Source of the DNA: a virus
DNA length: 44,586 nt
Direction: 5' to 3' (one strand)
IMG/VR virus record: IMGVR_UViG_3300033148_002054
Coordinates: 1 to 44,586 of that record
Below the pieces are notes generated by a model. The model was not told where the DNA came from, did no database searches, and saw only the letters and a program-made list of their open reading frames with translations. Position numbers and translations under genes: made by a program. Shown one piece after another: positions 23,468 to 30,574 of this stretch; position 1 is the stretch's first letter; each line of letters opens with the position of its first letter.

Positions 23468-24937
23468 CTATTCCTCCCTCGCATCCCCAAGAAGAGTAGG
23501 ACGCTCTTCGTCATTCAGCCTATCACGAATTTGTCTGAGACCTTGAATACTTGCGGTAATCTCAGAGTTTCGCTTGTCTTCCTTCAACCTACACGAGCCT
23601 CGGTCAAAGTGGAAGTTAATCCAATCATCATAGTCATGACCTGGACCATGGCGAGCTAGGATAACCTTTGCCATATGGTCGCCCCTCTGTGTGCCGTCCA
23701 GTTCAATCTCTTCTGGTCTCTTCTTTCTAAAGAGAGTCAGTGAATCAAGGTTATGGCTGATTCTATCTGAACCTGCGATTGTAGATACGCTGTCTACCTT
23801 CAATGCTTCACGGTTCAACTGTCCAAATACCAGAATAGGAATATTCTCTTGAACTGCTAGGTCATGTAGCGCCGAGATTAGAAATCCTAGCATCTGCCAT
23901 TCCGCTGCGTTCTTGAGGTCTTTCGGGTTGGACAGCTTGACATAATCATACACTACCAGGCATTTTGGCGTCGGTCCCTTTGACCTACCAACATTGCGCC
24001 TGACGAATTTGCGAACTACTGGGATGACGTGATTAACACTACGGCCAGCGATGTTCTTGTAGAAGAATGGTGCATCCTTCACTTTCCTAAATGCGGCGTT
24101 TAGTAGTTCAATCTGGTCTGGCTTTGACTTCCAGCTTCCACTCTCGATTATATCGAACGGAATGCCAGTGAGCATGGAGCAAATTCTCATCTGCTGGTCC
24201 CGAAGCAATAGCTCGGAATCCAGATACAAAACTGGCAACCTGCCGAACTCTGCGCTACCCTCTATGGCAACCATAGTTCCAGCGTGCGCAGCGATTTGCG
24301 ACTTGCCAGCTTTGGCTCTAGCAAAGATTCCAGTTACGGTGCCGTTCTTTATTCCACCACAATCCCTCTGCCACCTCTTAAAGCCGATGTCGAGCGACTG
24401 GACGAAGTCACCATCGGCAAAACTCTGGATGGTCTCCTCGAATGTCTCGGATAGATTCTCTACATCTTCCTGTCCCTCGTCAACATACTTGATGGTCTTG
24501 AATACGCTGTCCTCAACCATGTTACGAAGGTCTATAGGGCTACCCTGGAAATTCTCAATGTCATCCTTTAGATAATCAAACGTCCCTATCATCTGTCGCT
24601 TGATTGATGCCATCTTGATTGCGGCTACGTGCTTCATTATCGCTTCAGGATTGATTGAATCCCTTGTGGCCTCAAGTGCCTCAATCAAAGCACCATTCTG
24701 TGTGGCTCCCAAAAACTCCTTTATTCCTTGCTCCTCGGCCTTACTGATTAGGACGTAGCTGTCCAGCTTTGTAGATGGGTCTTCCGTAACAATGTCACGC
24801 ATAAGCCCATAAATCATCTGGTTGCCGCTATTTGTGAAATCATCCACATCGAGTATATCATCTACTAGAAGTAGCGAGTCTGGCTGCTTCAGTAGTATTG
24901 CCAATACCGCTCTCTCAGCCCCTATCGCTTGTAGCAT
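23468..24937 (-). CDS. dnaB: DnaB-type replicative helicase
   Basis: This 489-residue hexameric helicase unwinds the replication fork. The N-terminal domain (EAERAVL-like GAERAVLAILLKQP) matches DnaB. The RecA-like core has Walker A ARAKAGKS at 206-213, LYLDSELLLRDQQMRI near 237 (the usual SLEM region), Walker B LVVYDYVKL with Asp330, the FGQLNRE sensor near residue 363 and AGSDRISHNLDSL near 381. Start at ATG 24937 is supported by GGAGG seven bases before; the longer frame to 24976 lacks one. It overlaps the preceding small gene by 23 bases. No helicase loader is recognised, unless the neighbouring 126-residue protein serves. Confidence 0.92.
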   Translation of the reverse strand: MLQAIGAERAVLAILLKQPDSLLLVDDILDVDDFTNSGNQMIYGLMRDIVTEDPSTKLDSYVLISKAEEQGIKEFLGATQNGALIEALEATRDSINPEAIMKHVAAIKMASIKRQMIGTFDYLKDDIENFQGSPIDLRNMVEDSVFKTIKYVDEGQEDVENLSETFEETIQSFADGDFVQSLDIGFKRWQRDCGGIKNGTVTGIFARAKAGKSQIAAHAGTMVAIEGSAEFGRLPVLYLDSELLLRDQQMRICSMLTGIPFDIIESGSWKSKPDQIELLNAAFRKVKDAPFFYKNIAGRSVNHVIPVVRKFVRRNVGRSKGPTPKCLVVYDYVKLSNPKDLKNAAEWQMLGFLISALHDLAVQENIPILVFGQLNREALKVDSVSTIAGSDRISHNLDSLTLFRKKRPEEIELDGTQRGDHMAKVILARHGPGHDYDDWINFHFDRGSCRLKEDKRNSEITASIQGLRQIRDRLNDEERPTLLGDAREE

Positions 24938-25295
24938 CGTATGCCCTCCATTTGGCTTCCCTGACCTTGCGGTCATAAATCTTCTTGTAAAGGTCTATCT
25001 TGACCTTAACTGCCTCTGTAAATGGTTTGATTTGATTCAACTTAATACGTTCATTCTTGTCTCCATTGAACTGGACACGAGAAAATATCTGCCCCATCTC
25101 GGCATTTAAGAATGTATAGTATCCATCAATAATTACAAGGTGTTCACCAAGCTCGTCAAGCGGCATGCTTCGAATCTCTATACCAGTTAGATTCATTGCC
25201 TTGGCAATTGGGTCATTCTCTGGTCGTGATACGAACTGAAAGCCCACTTTATTTCTCCACGTTGATATATCATTTCTAAGCTCTTCGCTTGTCAT
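24915..25295 (-). CDS. Hypothetical protein between RecA and helicase genes
   Basis: No family recognised. The 126-residue protein begins with a charged helix, has a beta-alpha middle (EHLVIIDGYYTFLNAEMG near residue 50-67) and a long basic, helical C-terminal part (KIDLYKKIYDRKVREAKWRAYD). ATG 25295 has a GGAG site 7 bases upstream. Size, basic helices and position beside RecA and DnaB are reminiscent of small recombination mediators such as T4 UvsY (137 residues) or a helicase loader, but I see no convincing sequence match, so function is left open. Confidence 0.7.
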   Translation of the reverse strand: MTSEELRNDISTWRNKVGFQFVSRPENDPIAKAMNLTGIEIRSMPLDELGEHLVIIDGYYTFLNAEMGQIFSRVQFNGDKNERIKLNQIKPFTEAVKVKIDLYKKIYDRKVREAKWRAYDATSDRG

Positions 25296-25318
25296 GCTTC
25301 ATCTCCCTGCTGCCGTGG

Positions 25319-25347
25319 ATGATTGGCTGTGGACCTAGAGGAGTCAA
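25319..25347 (-). promoter_or_regulatory. Possible weak sigma70-type promoter
   Basis: TTGACT (25347-25342), a 17-base spacer and AATCAT (25324-25319) lie in the small gap upstream of the 126-residue gene. The -35 box has five of six matches, the -10 box only four. It could give extra transcription of the helicase and primase genes. Confidence 0.25.
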
Positions 25348-25742
25348 GGGAGCTTGTTTATTATGTTTTCTGTGCTCTCGCCCCAGTCGATTTCTACGAG
25401 TGTGATTTTGTTTATTTTGCACCACTCAGCCTTCCGCTTGTCTCTTGATTGAGAGGCTCTGAACGCGGCCTTGTCGTTATGGAAGAATGGGTTGAACGAA
25501 TGATGCTGGTCACCCTGCACCTCTATTGCGAGGAGTCTTCTAGGGAGAAAGAAATCTAGCGACAATCCTTCTCCCTTACAGGGAAACTCTTCTAAAATGA
25601 TGTCGGTCGGATATGTTTCATCGAGGATTTCACCAACCTCGCTTTGAAACAGTCCCCGACCTTCACCGACCGCTTTGCGCGGCCACCTTGATGGGCGAAC
25701 ATCTATCTTGTGTTCGCGGCCTTTTGTATCAACGAACTTCAC
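25344..25742 (-). CDS. Vsr/DUF559-like PD-(D/E)XK endonuclease
   Basis: This 132-residue protein has the layout of very-short-patch-repair and DUF559-type endonucleases. SLDFFLPRRLLAIEVQGDQHH near residues 68-88 has the metal Asp, the E-x-Q/K strand and a His pair. RDKRKAEWCKIN near residue 108 is the helix with basic and aromatic residues, and ITLVEIDW is the next strand. It starts at GTG 25742, one base after the RecA stop region. Family members cut or process DNA in repair or as free homing-type nucleases. With RecA upstream it may act in recombination-dependent replication. Specificity is unknown. Confidence 0.7.
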   Translation of the reverse strand: MKFVDTKGREHKIDVRPSRWPRKAVGEGRGLFQSEVGEILDETYPTDIILEEFPCKGEGLSLDFFLPRRLLAIEVQGDQHHSFNPFFHNDKAAFRASQSRDKRKAEWCKINKITLVEIDWGESTENIINKLP

Positions 25743-26777
25743 TTAGTCTTCAAGGAGTTCTTTTGTTTGCTTGATGATTCCATCCCTATACTCTTTGTCG
25801 TTCCTAATCAGGTCAAGCATGAATGCTTCACGCTTCCTTACTCCTTCTGGATTTTCTTCATCAACAAGCGTATACCATCCATTGGCATAGTCTACGATAC
25901 ATAGGTCTCGTGCAAGCTGAAGTAAGTCGAGCGCCTTATCAATACCTTTACCATAGATGATTGGAACAGATACTTCTCTAAATGGCCTTGCCATGTTGTT
26001 CTTCATCACTCTACAAATGGTCATCTGGCCAATAATGTCGCCCTTCCCATCCTTGATAAGGTGAGAATTCAGTCTCTTCAATTTGATAATCTGCGATGCC
26101 ATATCACCAACGGCCTTGCCGCCCTTCTTAGTATCACCAGAAGCATATGGATTTAGATTGGATGTCAGGTGAGAGATGAACAGAATGGTGCAACGATTTC
26201 TCTCCGCTGGGCCGAGTGTCTTTCTAACCATCTTCCAACATAGTCGCGCTACCAATCCCATAGTTTGTTTCTCAGCACCCTCAGCATCTTCTACTTCTGG
26301 GAGCATTGCTGTGATGCTATCAAACACGACTAGACAGCCTGGAACTTCCGTAACGCATTTGTGAACCATGTTTACGGCTTCTTCACCCGTGTCTGGTCTA
26401 ATACGAACGAACAGCTTGCGCGCCTCTGCGTTCAATCCACGAATCATATTGATTTGAGACTCTCGCAACTTACGCTCAACATCAAAGTAGAACACTGGCT
26501 TACCCATCTTAATTGCGTTAGCCGCAACTTCTAGGGCAAATGTGCTCTTTCCTGTTGAGTGGTCTCCATAGATTTCATTAGCGGAGCCCTCTACGAGTGG
26601 AACGCCGAGAGCCCAGTCTAGCTTTACGGAACCAGTCGAAATTGATGCAAGGTCGCCATCTTTGATGTCTGGACCTATACATACTTTTCCGGACCACTCC
26701 TTAATAATATTCTCTTGGAATCCGAGAATGTCTTCGATACTAAGACACTTCTTTCCTTGAGCTTTCTTCTTCGCCAT
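25743..26777 (-). CDS. recA: RecA-family recombinase
   Basis: This 344-residue protein is a full-length RecA-like strand-exchange enzyme. Walker A is GDHSTGKST at 71-79, FYFDVER near residue 97 matches the RecA catalytic Glu region, Walker B is LVVFDSITA with Asp154, and KKGGKAVGDMASQIIKL near residue 215 matches the L2 and following strand. It lacks the long acidic C-terminal tail of E. coli RecA but ends acidic (KELLED). Its ATG overlaps the MazG stop (TAATG). It probably acts with the Fe-S nuclease and Vsr-like nuclease in recombination and replication restart. Confidence 0.93.
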   Translation of the reverse strand: MAKKKAQGKKCLSIEDILGFQENIIKEWSGKVCIGPDIKDGDLASISTGSVKLDWALGVPLVEGSANEIYGDHSTGKSTFALEVAANAIKMGKPVFYFDVERKLRESQINMIRGLNAEARKLFVRIRPDTGEEAVNMVHKCVTEVPGCLVVFDSITAMLPEVEDAEGAEKQTMGLVARLCWKMVRKTLGPAERNRCTILFISHLTSNLNPYASGDTKKGGKAVGDMASQIIKLKRLNSHLIKDGKGDIIGQMTICRVMKNNMARPFREVSVPIIYGKGIDKALDLLQLARDLCIVDYANGWYTLVDEENPEGVRKREAFMLDLIRNDKEYRDGIIKQTKELLED

Positions 26778-27163
26778 TAAGAGCCCTCTCGGGCGTCAAT
26801 CTTAAGCCTCTTGGCTTTCAGCTTTTTGCTGCCTGTATCAAGTAGGGTGGACAGCGGAATATCGAACTGCTCTGCCATTAGGAATGCCACATTGATGACA
26901 TCTCCCAACTCTTCTGTCATGCGGCCTAGTGGACTAGAGCCTGCATCACGCAGCTTCTTAATCTTTCTTCGGCTTCCCTGCTGTGCCAGAATTGCCTCTG
27001 AAAGTTCGCCAACCTCTTCTGCTAGCTTTGCCATGTAATACAGCTTGTTGTTTGGCCTATGGCGGTTCTTCCTGTAGGTCTCAAGCTCATCAATATACGT
27101 GGCCATATGAAGGGCGGTCTTTGTCTTTTCCTCTAGGTTGGGCTTAAATGCTACATCTCTCAT
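26777..27163 (-). CDS. MazG-like nucleoside triphosphate pyrophosphohydrolase
   Basis: This 128-residue protein has the helical MazG core: KLAEEVGELSEAI near residue 46 gives the E-E-x2-E metal site and MTEELGDVINVAFLMAEQF near residue 82 gives the E-E-L-G-D site. MazG enzymes remove pyrophosphate from NTPs or dNTPs; phage versions have been linked to nucleotide pool cleansing and to alarmone effects, though this is debated. The start overlaps the preceding stop as ATGA. It is the second gene after the promoter at 27657-27685, so it is probably expressed early with RecA. Confidence 0.85.
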   Translation of the reverse strand: MRDVAFKPNLEEKTKTALHMATYIDELETYRKNRHRPNNKLYYMAKLAEEVGELSEAILAQQGSRRKIKKLRDAGSSPLGRMTEELGDVINVAFLMAEQFDIPLSTLLDTGSKKLKAKRLKIDAREGS

Positions 27164-27597
27164 TTTGAGAACTCCTCTAACTTTTCAAATAGTCCCAGTG
27201 GTTTCGGGACCTGTTTTCTGTCTACTCTAAGGTCTTCTAGGTCTTCAACTACTTCCGGTTTCACTGAAGACATATCTTTTGGTTCTGCTAGGCGCTCTTT
27301 CCTTTCCTTAATCTGCTGGAGCAAGAACTCCACCTTTGCGTAATCTGTCCAGGTGGTGATATGATTTGCCATTGCGATTAAAAGCACAGCAGGCTCGCCG
27401 TATTTCTTGATGAACTTACGGCAAGCCTGTATTTCTCGACGGTATCTAAATTTGTATCGGTGCTGTTGCCAGAATTTTGCTGGCAGTCTCAGACCATGGT
27501 TGTCTCGCAGGAACGCAAGCTCTACAAGATAATTGGAGCAGTCCTGCTTTGTTCCGGGAGTGCTCAGAGAATTAAACCGGGCTTTTCTTTTTACCAT
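27160..27597 (-). CDS. Hypothetical basic protein, first gene of replication unit
   Basis: No family recognised. This 145-residue protein, started at ATG 27597 with AAGGAG five bases upstream, is basic in its first half (MVKRKARF, QQHRYKFRYRREIQACRKFIKKYG) and has helical segments; the second half is charged and Pro-containing (LAEPKDMSSVKPEVVEDLEDL). It may bind nucleic acid. Being the first gene after the strong promoter suggests early expression. A start at 27618 is possible but lacks a binding site. Confidence 0.7.
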   Translation of the reverse strand: MVKRKARFNSLSTPGTKQDCSNYLVELAFLRDNHGLRLPAKFWQQHRYKFRYRREIQACRKFIKKYGEPAVLLIAMANHITTWTDYAKVEFLLQQIKERKERLAEPKDMSSVKPEVVEDLEDLRVDRKQVPKPLGLFEKLEEFSK

Positions 27598-27656
27598 TGC
27601 TTCTCCTTCAGTTTGCACGCTTTGTTTTCGGCTCTACGCTCTCTCCCACTAGAAGT

Positions 27657-27685
27657 AGTATAGTGGCAAGAGAGCGATTGGTCAA
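27657..27685 (-). promoter_or_regulatory. Sigma70-type promoter of the replication module
   Basis: TTGACC (27685-27680) and TATACT (27662-27657) are separated by exactly 17 bases on the minus strand; both boxes match five of six consensus positions. It lies in the 117-base gap between the last tail gene and the first replication gene, the longest gap in this part. It likely drives the long co-directional replication and nucleotide unit using host RNA polymerase. Confidence 0.72.
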
Positions 27686-27714
27686 GCCCGATTCAATGTC
27701 ACTAGGCTCTTGGA

Positions 27715-30342
27715 TTAAAACAGCCATCCGCCTGCGGTGCCGCCAAGACCAGGACCATTTTCTTCACCACCAGTAAGGCCCGGCTTAGGAGTTGGACCAG
27801 GTTCACCTGTCTTGCCAGATGTCTCACCAGTTTCAGTAGTATCTCCAGCCTTACCTGTGCCATCACCACCAGGGTCACCACCAGACTTACCACCCTTACA
27901 TGAGATGATTTTATGCTTACCACTACATGGGTCCATAAGGTCAATACTTCCGCAATCCGGTGGGTCCGGTGGGGTGACTAGTGGTTCTTTAGGCGGAACA
28001 GGAGGAATTGCACTACCAGGAGGAGGCGGAACAACACTTCCAGGGCCATCTTTACCGCCGTCATCTGGTGGTTTCGGAGTGTCAGTCTCTCCACCATCGG
28101 TTCCTTCTCCTTCATCAGTCTCACCTCCGGTTTCTCCACCCTTGCCAGTTCCACCGCCGCTGCTGGCATCTTGTCCAATAACAGGCGCAGTCGCAGTAGC
28201 AGAATCAACACCAGTTGCACCAAGCTCTTGAAGCTGTTCGTTAATTACACCAACCGTCTCTGCATTGGCGTCATTAAATGCACCAGTCATCTCGCCCATT
28301 GCAGTGTTAGTTTTTTCGTGAGCTTCATCTATTGCCTTGTCCATATCCTCCTGGCTTACACCACCACCACCAGCTACAAATTCCTCCATTCCCTTTTCGC
28401 CGCCAAGGGCAGCTTGCATTTCTTCAATAGCCGCTGCATTCTTCTTGCAACAATCTTCAGGTGACTGCTTCTCACCAGCAGCATTCTCACCAGCATCGGT
28501 GGCCTCATTCGCATCATCAATGGCCTTGTCTGCCTTATCCTTTGCTTCCTTTTCTGCATCAGTTGGGTGTGGAGGTCCGGCCTTTTCAATTGCCTCTTCC
28601 CACTCCTTTTGTGACTCCTCAGCCATATCAGCAGTTTTAGCAGCCTTGTCTGATGCTTTCTTGGCGTCTGTTTTAGCCTTTGCAGCAGCATCACTTGCTT
28701 CTCTAGCAGCTTCTCTAGCTTCTGAGTTTTTACCACCAGCTTCCGCATATTCTCTTTCTGCCTTCTTGAGTGCAGCATCAGCTATAGGTCCAGCACCAGG
28801 CTCCTTTGTTGCTGCTTCAGCAGCATCACGAGCATCACGAGCATCGGCCACATCCTGATTTGTTTGGCTCCATGCTTCATTTGCGGAGTTGGCAGCTTCA
28901 GTAGCTTCTTTAGCGGCATCCATTGATGCAGAAGCAGCTTCCATATCCTGACGTAAGAAATCAAAATCAGCCTTAGCACCACTAGCAGCACTATCAATTG
29001 CATCATTTCCGGTCGCTGGTAAGTCATCAAATGCATTCGATGCGTCTTCAGCAGATTTTCCTCCTGCACCAAATTTCTGAGCGGCACCGGCATAATCTCC
29101 TGGCGTAGTTGGGGCTCCCTTGCTAAATCCATGAAGCTGGAGCATAAGGTCGCATATCTCACAAATTTTACGTGCAAGTGTTATATCATTGATGAATGTG
29201 CGGTCCCAGTATATCTTCTCTCCACCACTACAGATGTCGTGTTGGACAACTGGCATCCAAACGCCCCCACCAAATTTCATCACTCCAACAATGTCATTGT
29301 CTTCGATATCTTCTTTAACAAATGCAATAGGCCCATCCCTTGTCATGTCCATATGGAACCACAACTCAGTTTTCACTTCAATCGTGGACAAGGATGTAGT
29401 TTCCGCCCCACACGTTACCGGACATGTTGGGTCTCTATGAATCAGGAACACTCCATTCATTGGTGCAGCGCACTTATATTCGTCGTCATACCATTTGTGA
29501 AGAATGGTTGTGCAAACTTCTCCAGATGTAACCCTATCTCCATCATCCCCGATAATGCCAGCGTAATCACATGTCTTTCTTACCCACCAGGCTTGCTCTA
29601 GTCGGCCCTTCAAAAATGGGAATCCACATGTAGAATCCTCATTTGTAGCAAAAACGAGCGTTCCTTCATCTTTCCAGCCCAATGGCTGGTCAACAATCAG
29701 TTCATTGAATGTCCTCCAGACACTTCTCTTACTGTCCCAGCGCATATCAACTGGACCGAACTTCCAGCTAGCAGCATCAAGTTTGTGCTCATCATCATTT
29801 TTGCGCTTATCTGCCGGATTCGGGTCAGTAGGGCGTATGCCAATTGTCTTGCCCCAGCCCGCCATTTGAATAGGACCACGAACACCAATGCTTCGCACAT
29901 CGTCGTAATCGGAAACCTTTGTCTCACTCCTAGCAGTCTCTACTTTGTTCTTTGATACCAAAAACTGAATTTGTTGATTACTACCAATGTCCTTATACAT
30001 ATTGAGATTGGAACCATTAGGTATTCCAGCAAATGAATCAGTAGAAGTTGGTCCACCATAAGAAGCCTCTGCGAACTCTGCACCTAGAGTCATAAGCCAG
30101 CCAGGAAGCAGCGTCAAAAATGCATCCATAGACGCACCAAACGTAGCGCCCCATGCGTCGTCGCTGTATCCGAATGCGCCAGGAGGTGTTGGCGTGATGA
30201 GCATAGGAGGGCCATCTAGGGTGTTTTTACCCTTAGAGGTTCCCGTTACTCTACTGGCCTCTTGGCCAGAAAGCGCATATGTTTGAATTGGATAGCTCTT
30301 TTTCTTTAGCCTATCCTTATTCCTTACTTCTTTCCTAGTCAA
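27715..30342 (-). CDS. Fibre-like tail protein with Ala coiled coil and Gly/Pro tail
   Basis: I start this protein at TTG 30342, which overlaps the previous stop (TTGACTAG) and has GGAGGAG about eight bases upstream, giving 875 residues; an ATG at 30468 would put 42 codons over the end of the upstream gene and gives an unlikely N terminus. The N-terminal half (to about 400) looks globular, Trp/Gly/Asp-rich, with several cysteines. Residues about 420-610 are an Ala/Glu/Lys-rich coiled coil. Residues about 715-870 are a low-complexity Gly/Thr/Pro/Glu region with a small Cys cluster (DCGSIDLMDPCSGKHKIISC). The build suggests a trimeric tail fibre or collar-type structural protein. It is the last gene of the tail module. 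The exact role is not known. Confidence 0.72.
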   Translation of the reverse strand: MTRKEVRNKDRLKKKSYPIQTYALSGQEASRVTGTSKGKNTLDGPPMLITPTPPGAFGYSDDAWGATFGASMDAFLTLLPGWLMTLGAEFAEASYGGPTSTDSFAGIPNGSNLNMYKDIGSNQQIQFLVSKNKVETARSETKVSDYDDVRSIGVRGPIQMAGWGKTIGIRPTDPNPADKRKNDDEHKLDAASWKFGPVDMRWDSKRSVWRTFNELIVDQPLGWKDEGTLVFATNEDSTCGFPFLKGRLEQAWWVRKTCDYAGIIGDDGDRVTSGEVCTTILHKWYDDEYKCAAPMNGVFLIHRDPTCPVTCGAETTSLSTIEVKTELWFHMDMTRDGPIAFVKEDIEDNDIVGVMKFGGGVWMPVVQHDICSGGEKIYWDRTFINDITLARKICEICDLMLQLHGFSKGAPTTPGDYAGAAQKFGAGGKSAEDASNAFDDLPATGNDAIDSAASGAKADFDFLRQDMEAASASMDAAKEATEAANSANEAWSQTNQDVADARDARDAAEAATKEPGAGPIADAALKKAEREYAEAGGKNSEAREAAREASDAAAKAKTDAKKASDKAAKTADMAEESQKEWEEAIEKAGPPHPTDAEKEAKDKADKAIDDANEATDAGENAAGEKQSPEDCCKKNAAAIEEMQAALGGEKGMEEFVAGGGGVSQEDMDKAIDEAHEKTNTAMGEMTGAFNDANAETVGVINEQLQELGATGVDSATATAPVIGQDASSGGGTGKGGETGGETDEGEGTDGGETDTPKPPDDGGKDGPGSVVPPPPGSAIPPVPPKEPLVTPPDPPDCGSIDLMDPCSGKHKIISCKGGKSGGDPGGDGTGKAGDTTETGETSGKTGEPGPTPKPGLTGGEENGPGLGGTAGGWLF

Positions 30343-30574
30343 AGCTACCCGCTCCTCCGGAGGTTGCAGAAGTGCTTGAACTTCCGCGACCGCCAAACTG
30401 TCTCGAAATTGTAGTTCTGTGTTTCTCAATAAACTCAATCGTGTTTTGTGGCAAGGTTCTTGCACCACCTCTTCTAGCGAACAGACTGAGTGATGCCAAC
30501 TCTATTCTACTAAGTTCACCGAAGCGCCTCAAGAAGCTAGAAAGCCTATAGGACGTAGTCACTTGGCCCTGCAT
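30335..30574 (-). CDS. C-terminal part of baseplate protein, after frame change
   Basis: This 79-codon frame looks like an independent gene but is the natural end of the 30559-32505 protein. Reading the same frame upstream from its ATG gives a protein-like sequence AEVTIEGFPRYAIGE...NDISINMQGQ up to about 30664, without stops. It has no ribosome binding site of its own. It ends GGRGSSSTSATSGGAGSFD, a Ser/Gly-rich tail. One base missing from the AAA at 30664-30666 would join it to the upstream part, giving about 720 residues in total. Confidence 0.65.
   Translation of the reverse strand: MQGQVTTSYRLSSFLRRFGELSRIELASLSLFARRGGARTLPQNTIEFIEKHRTTISRQFGGRGSSSTSATSGGAGSFD

Noticed and set aside
30343-30468. 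ATG start at 30468 for the fibre-like protein
   Set aside because: It would add 42 codons overlapping the natural C-terminal part of the hub-like protein in another frame; TTG 30342 has a strong GGAGGAG site and a stop overlap.
27699-30559. Extra frames inside the Ala-rich and Gly-rich coding region (for example 28374-28778)
   Set aside because: Low-complexity coding sequence produces long open shadow frames on both strands; only the frame with the globular N-terminal domain is supported.
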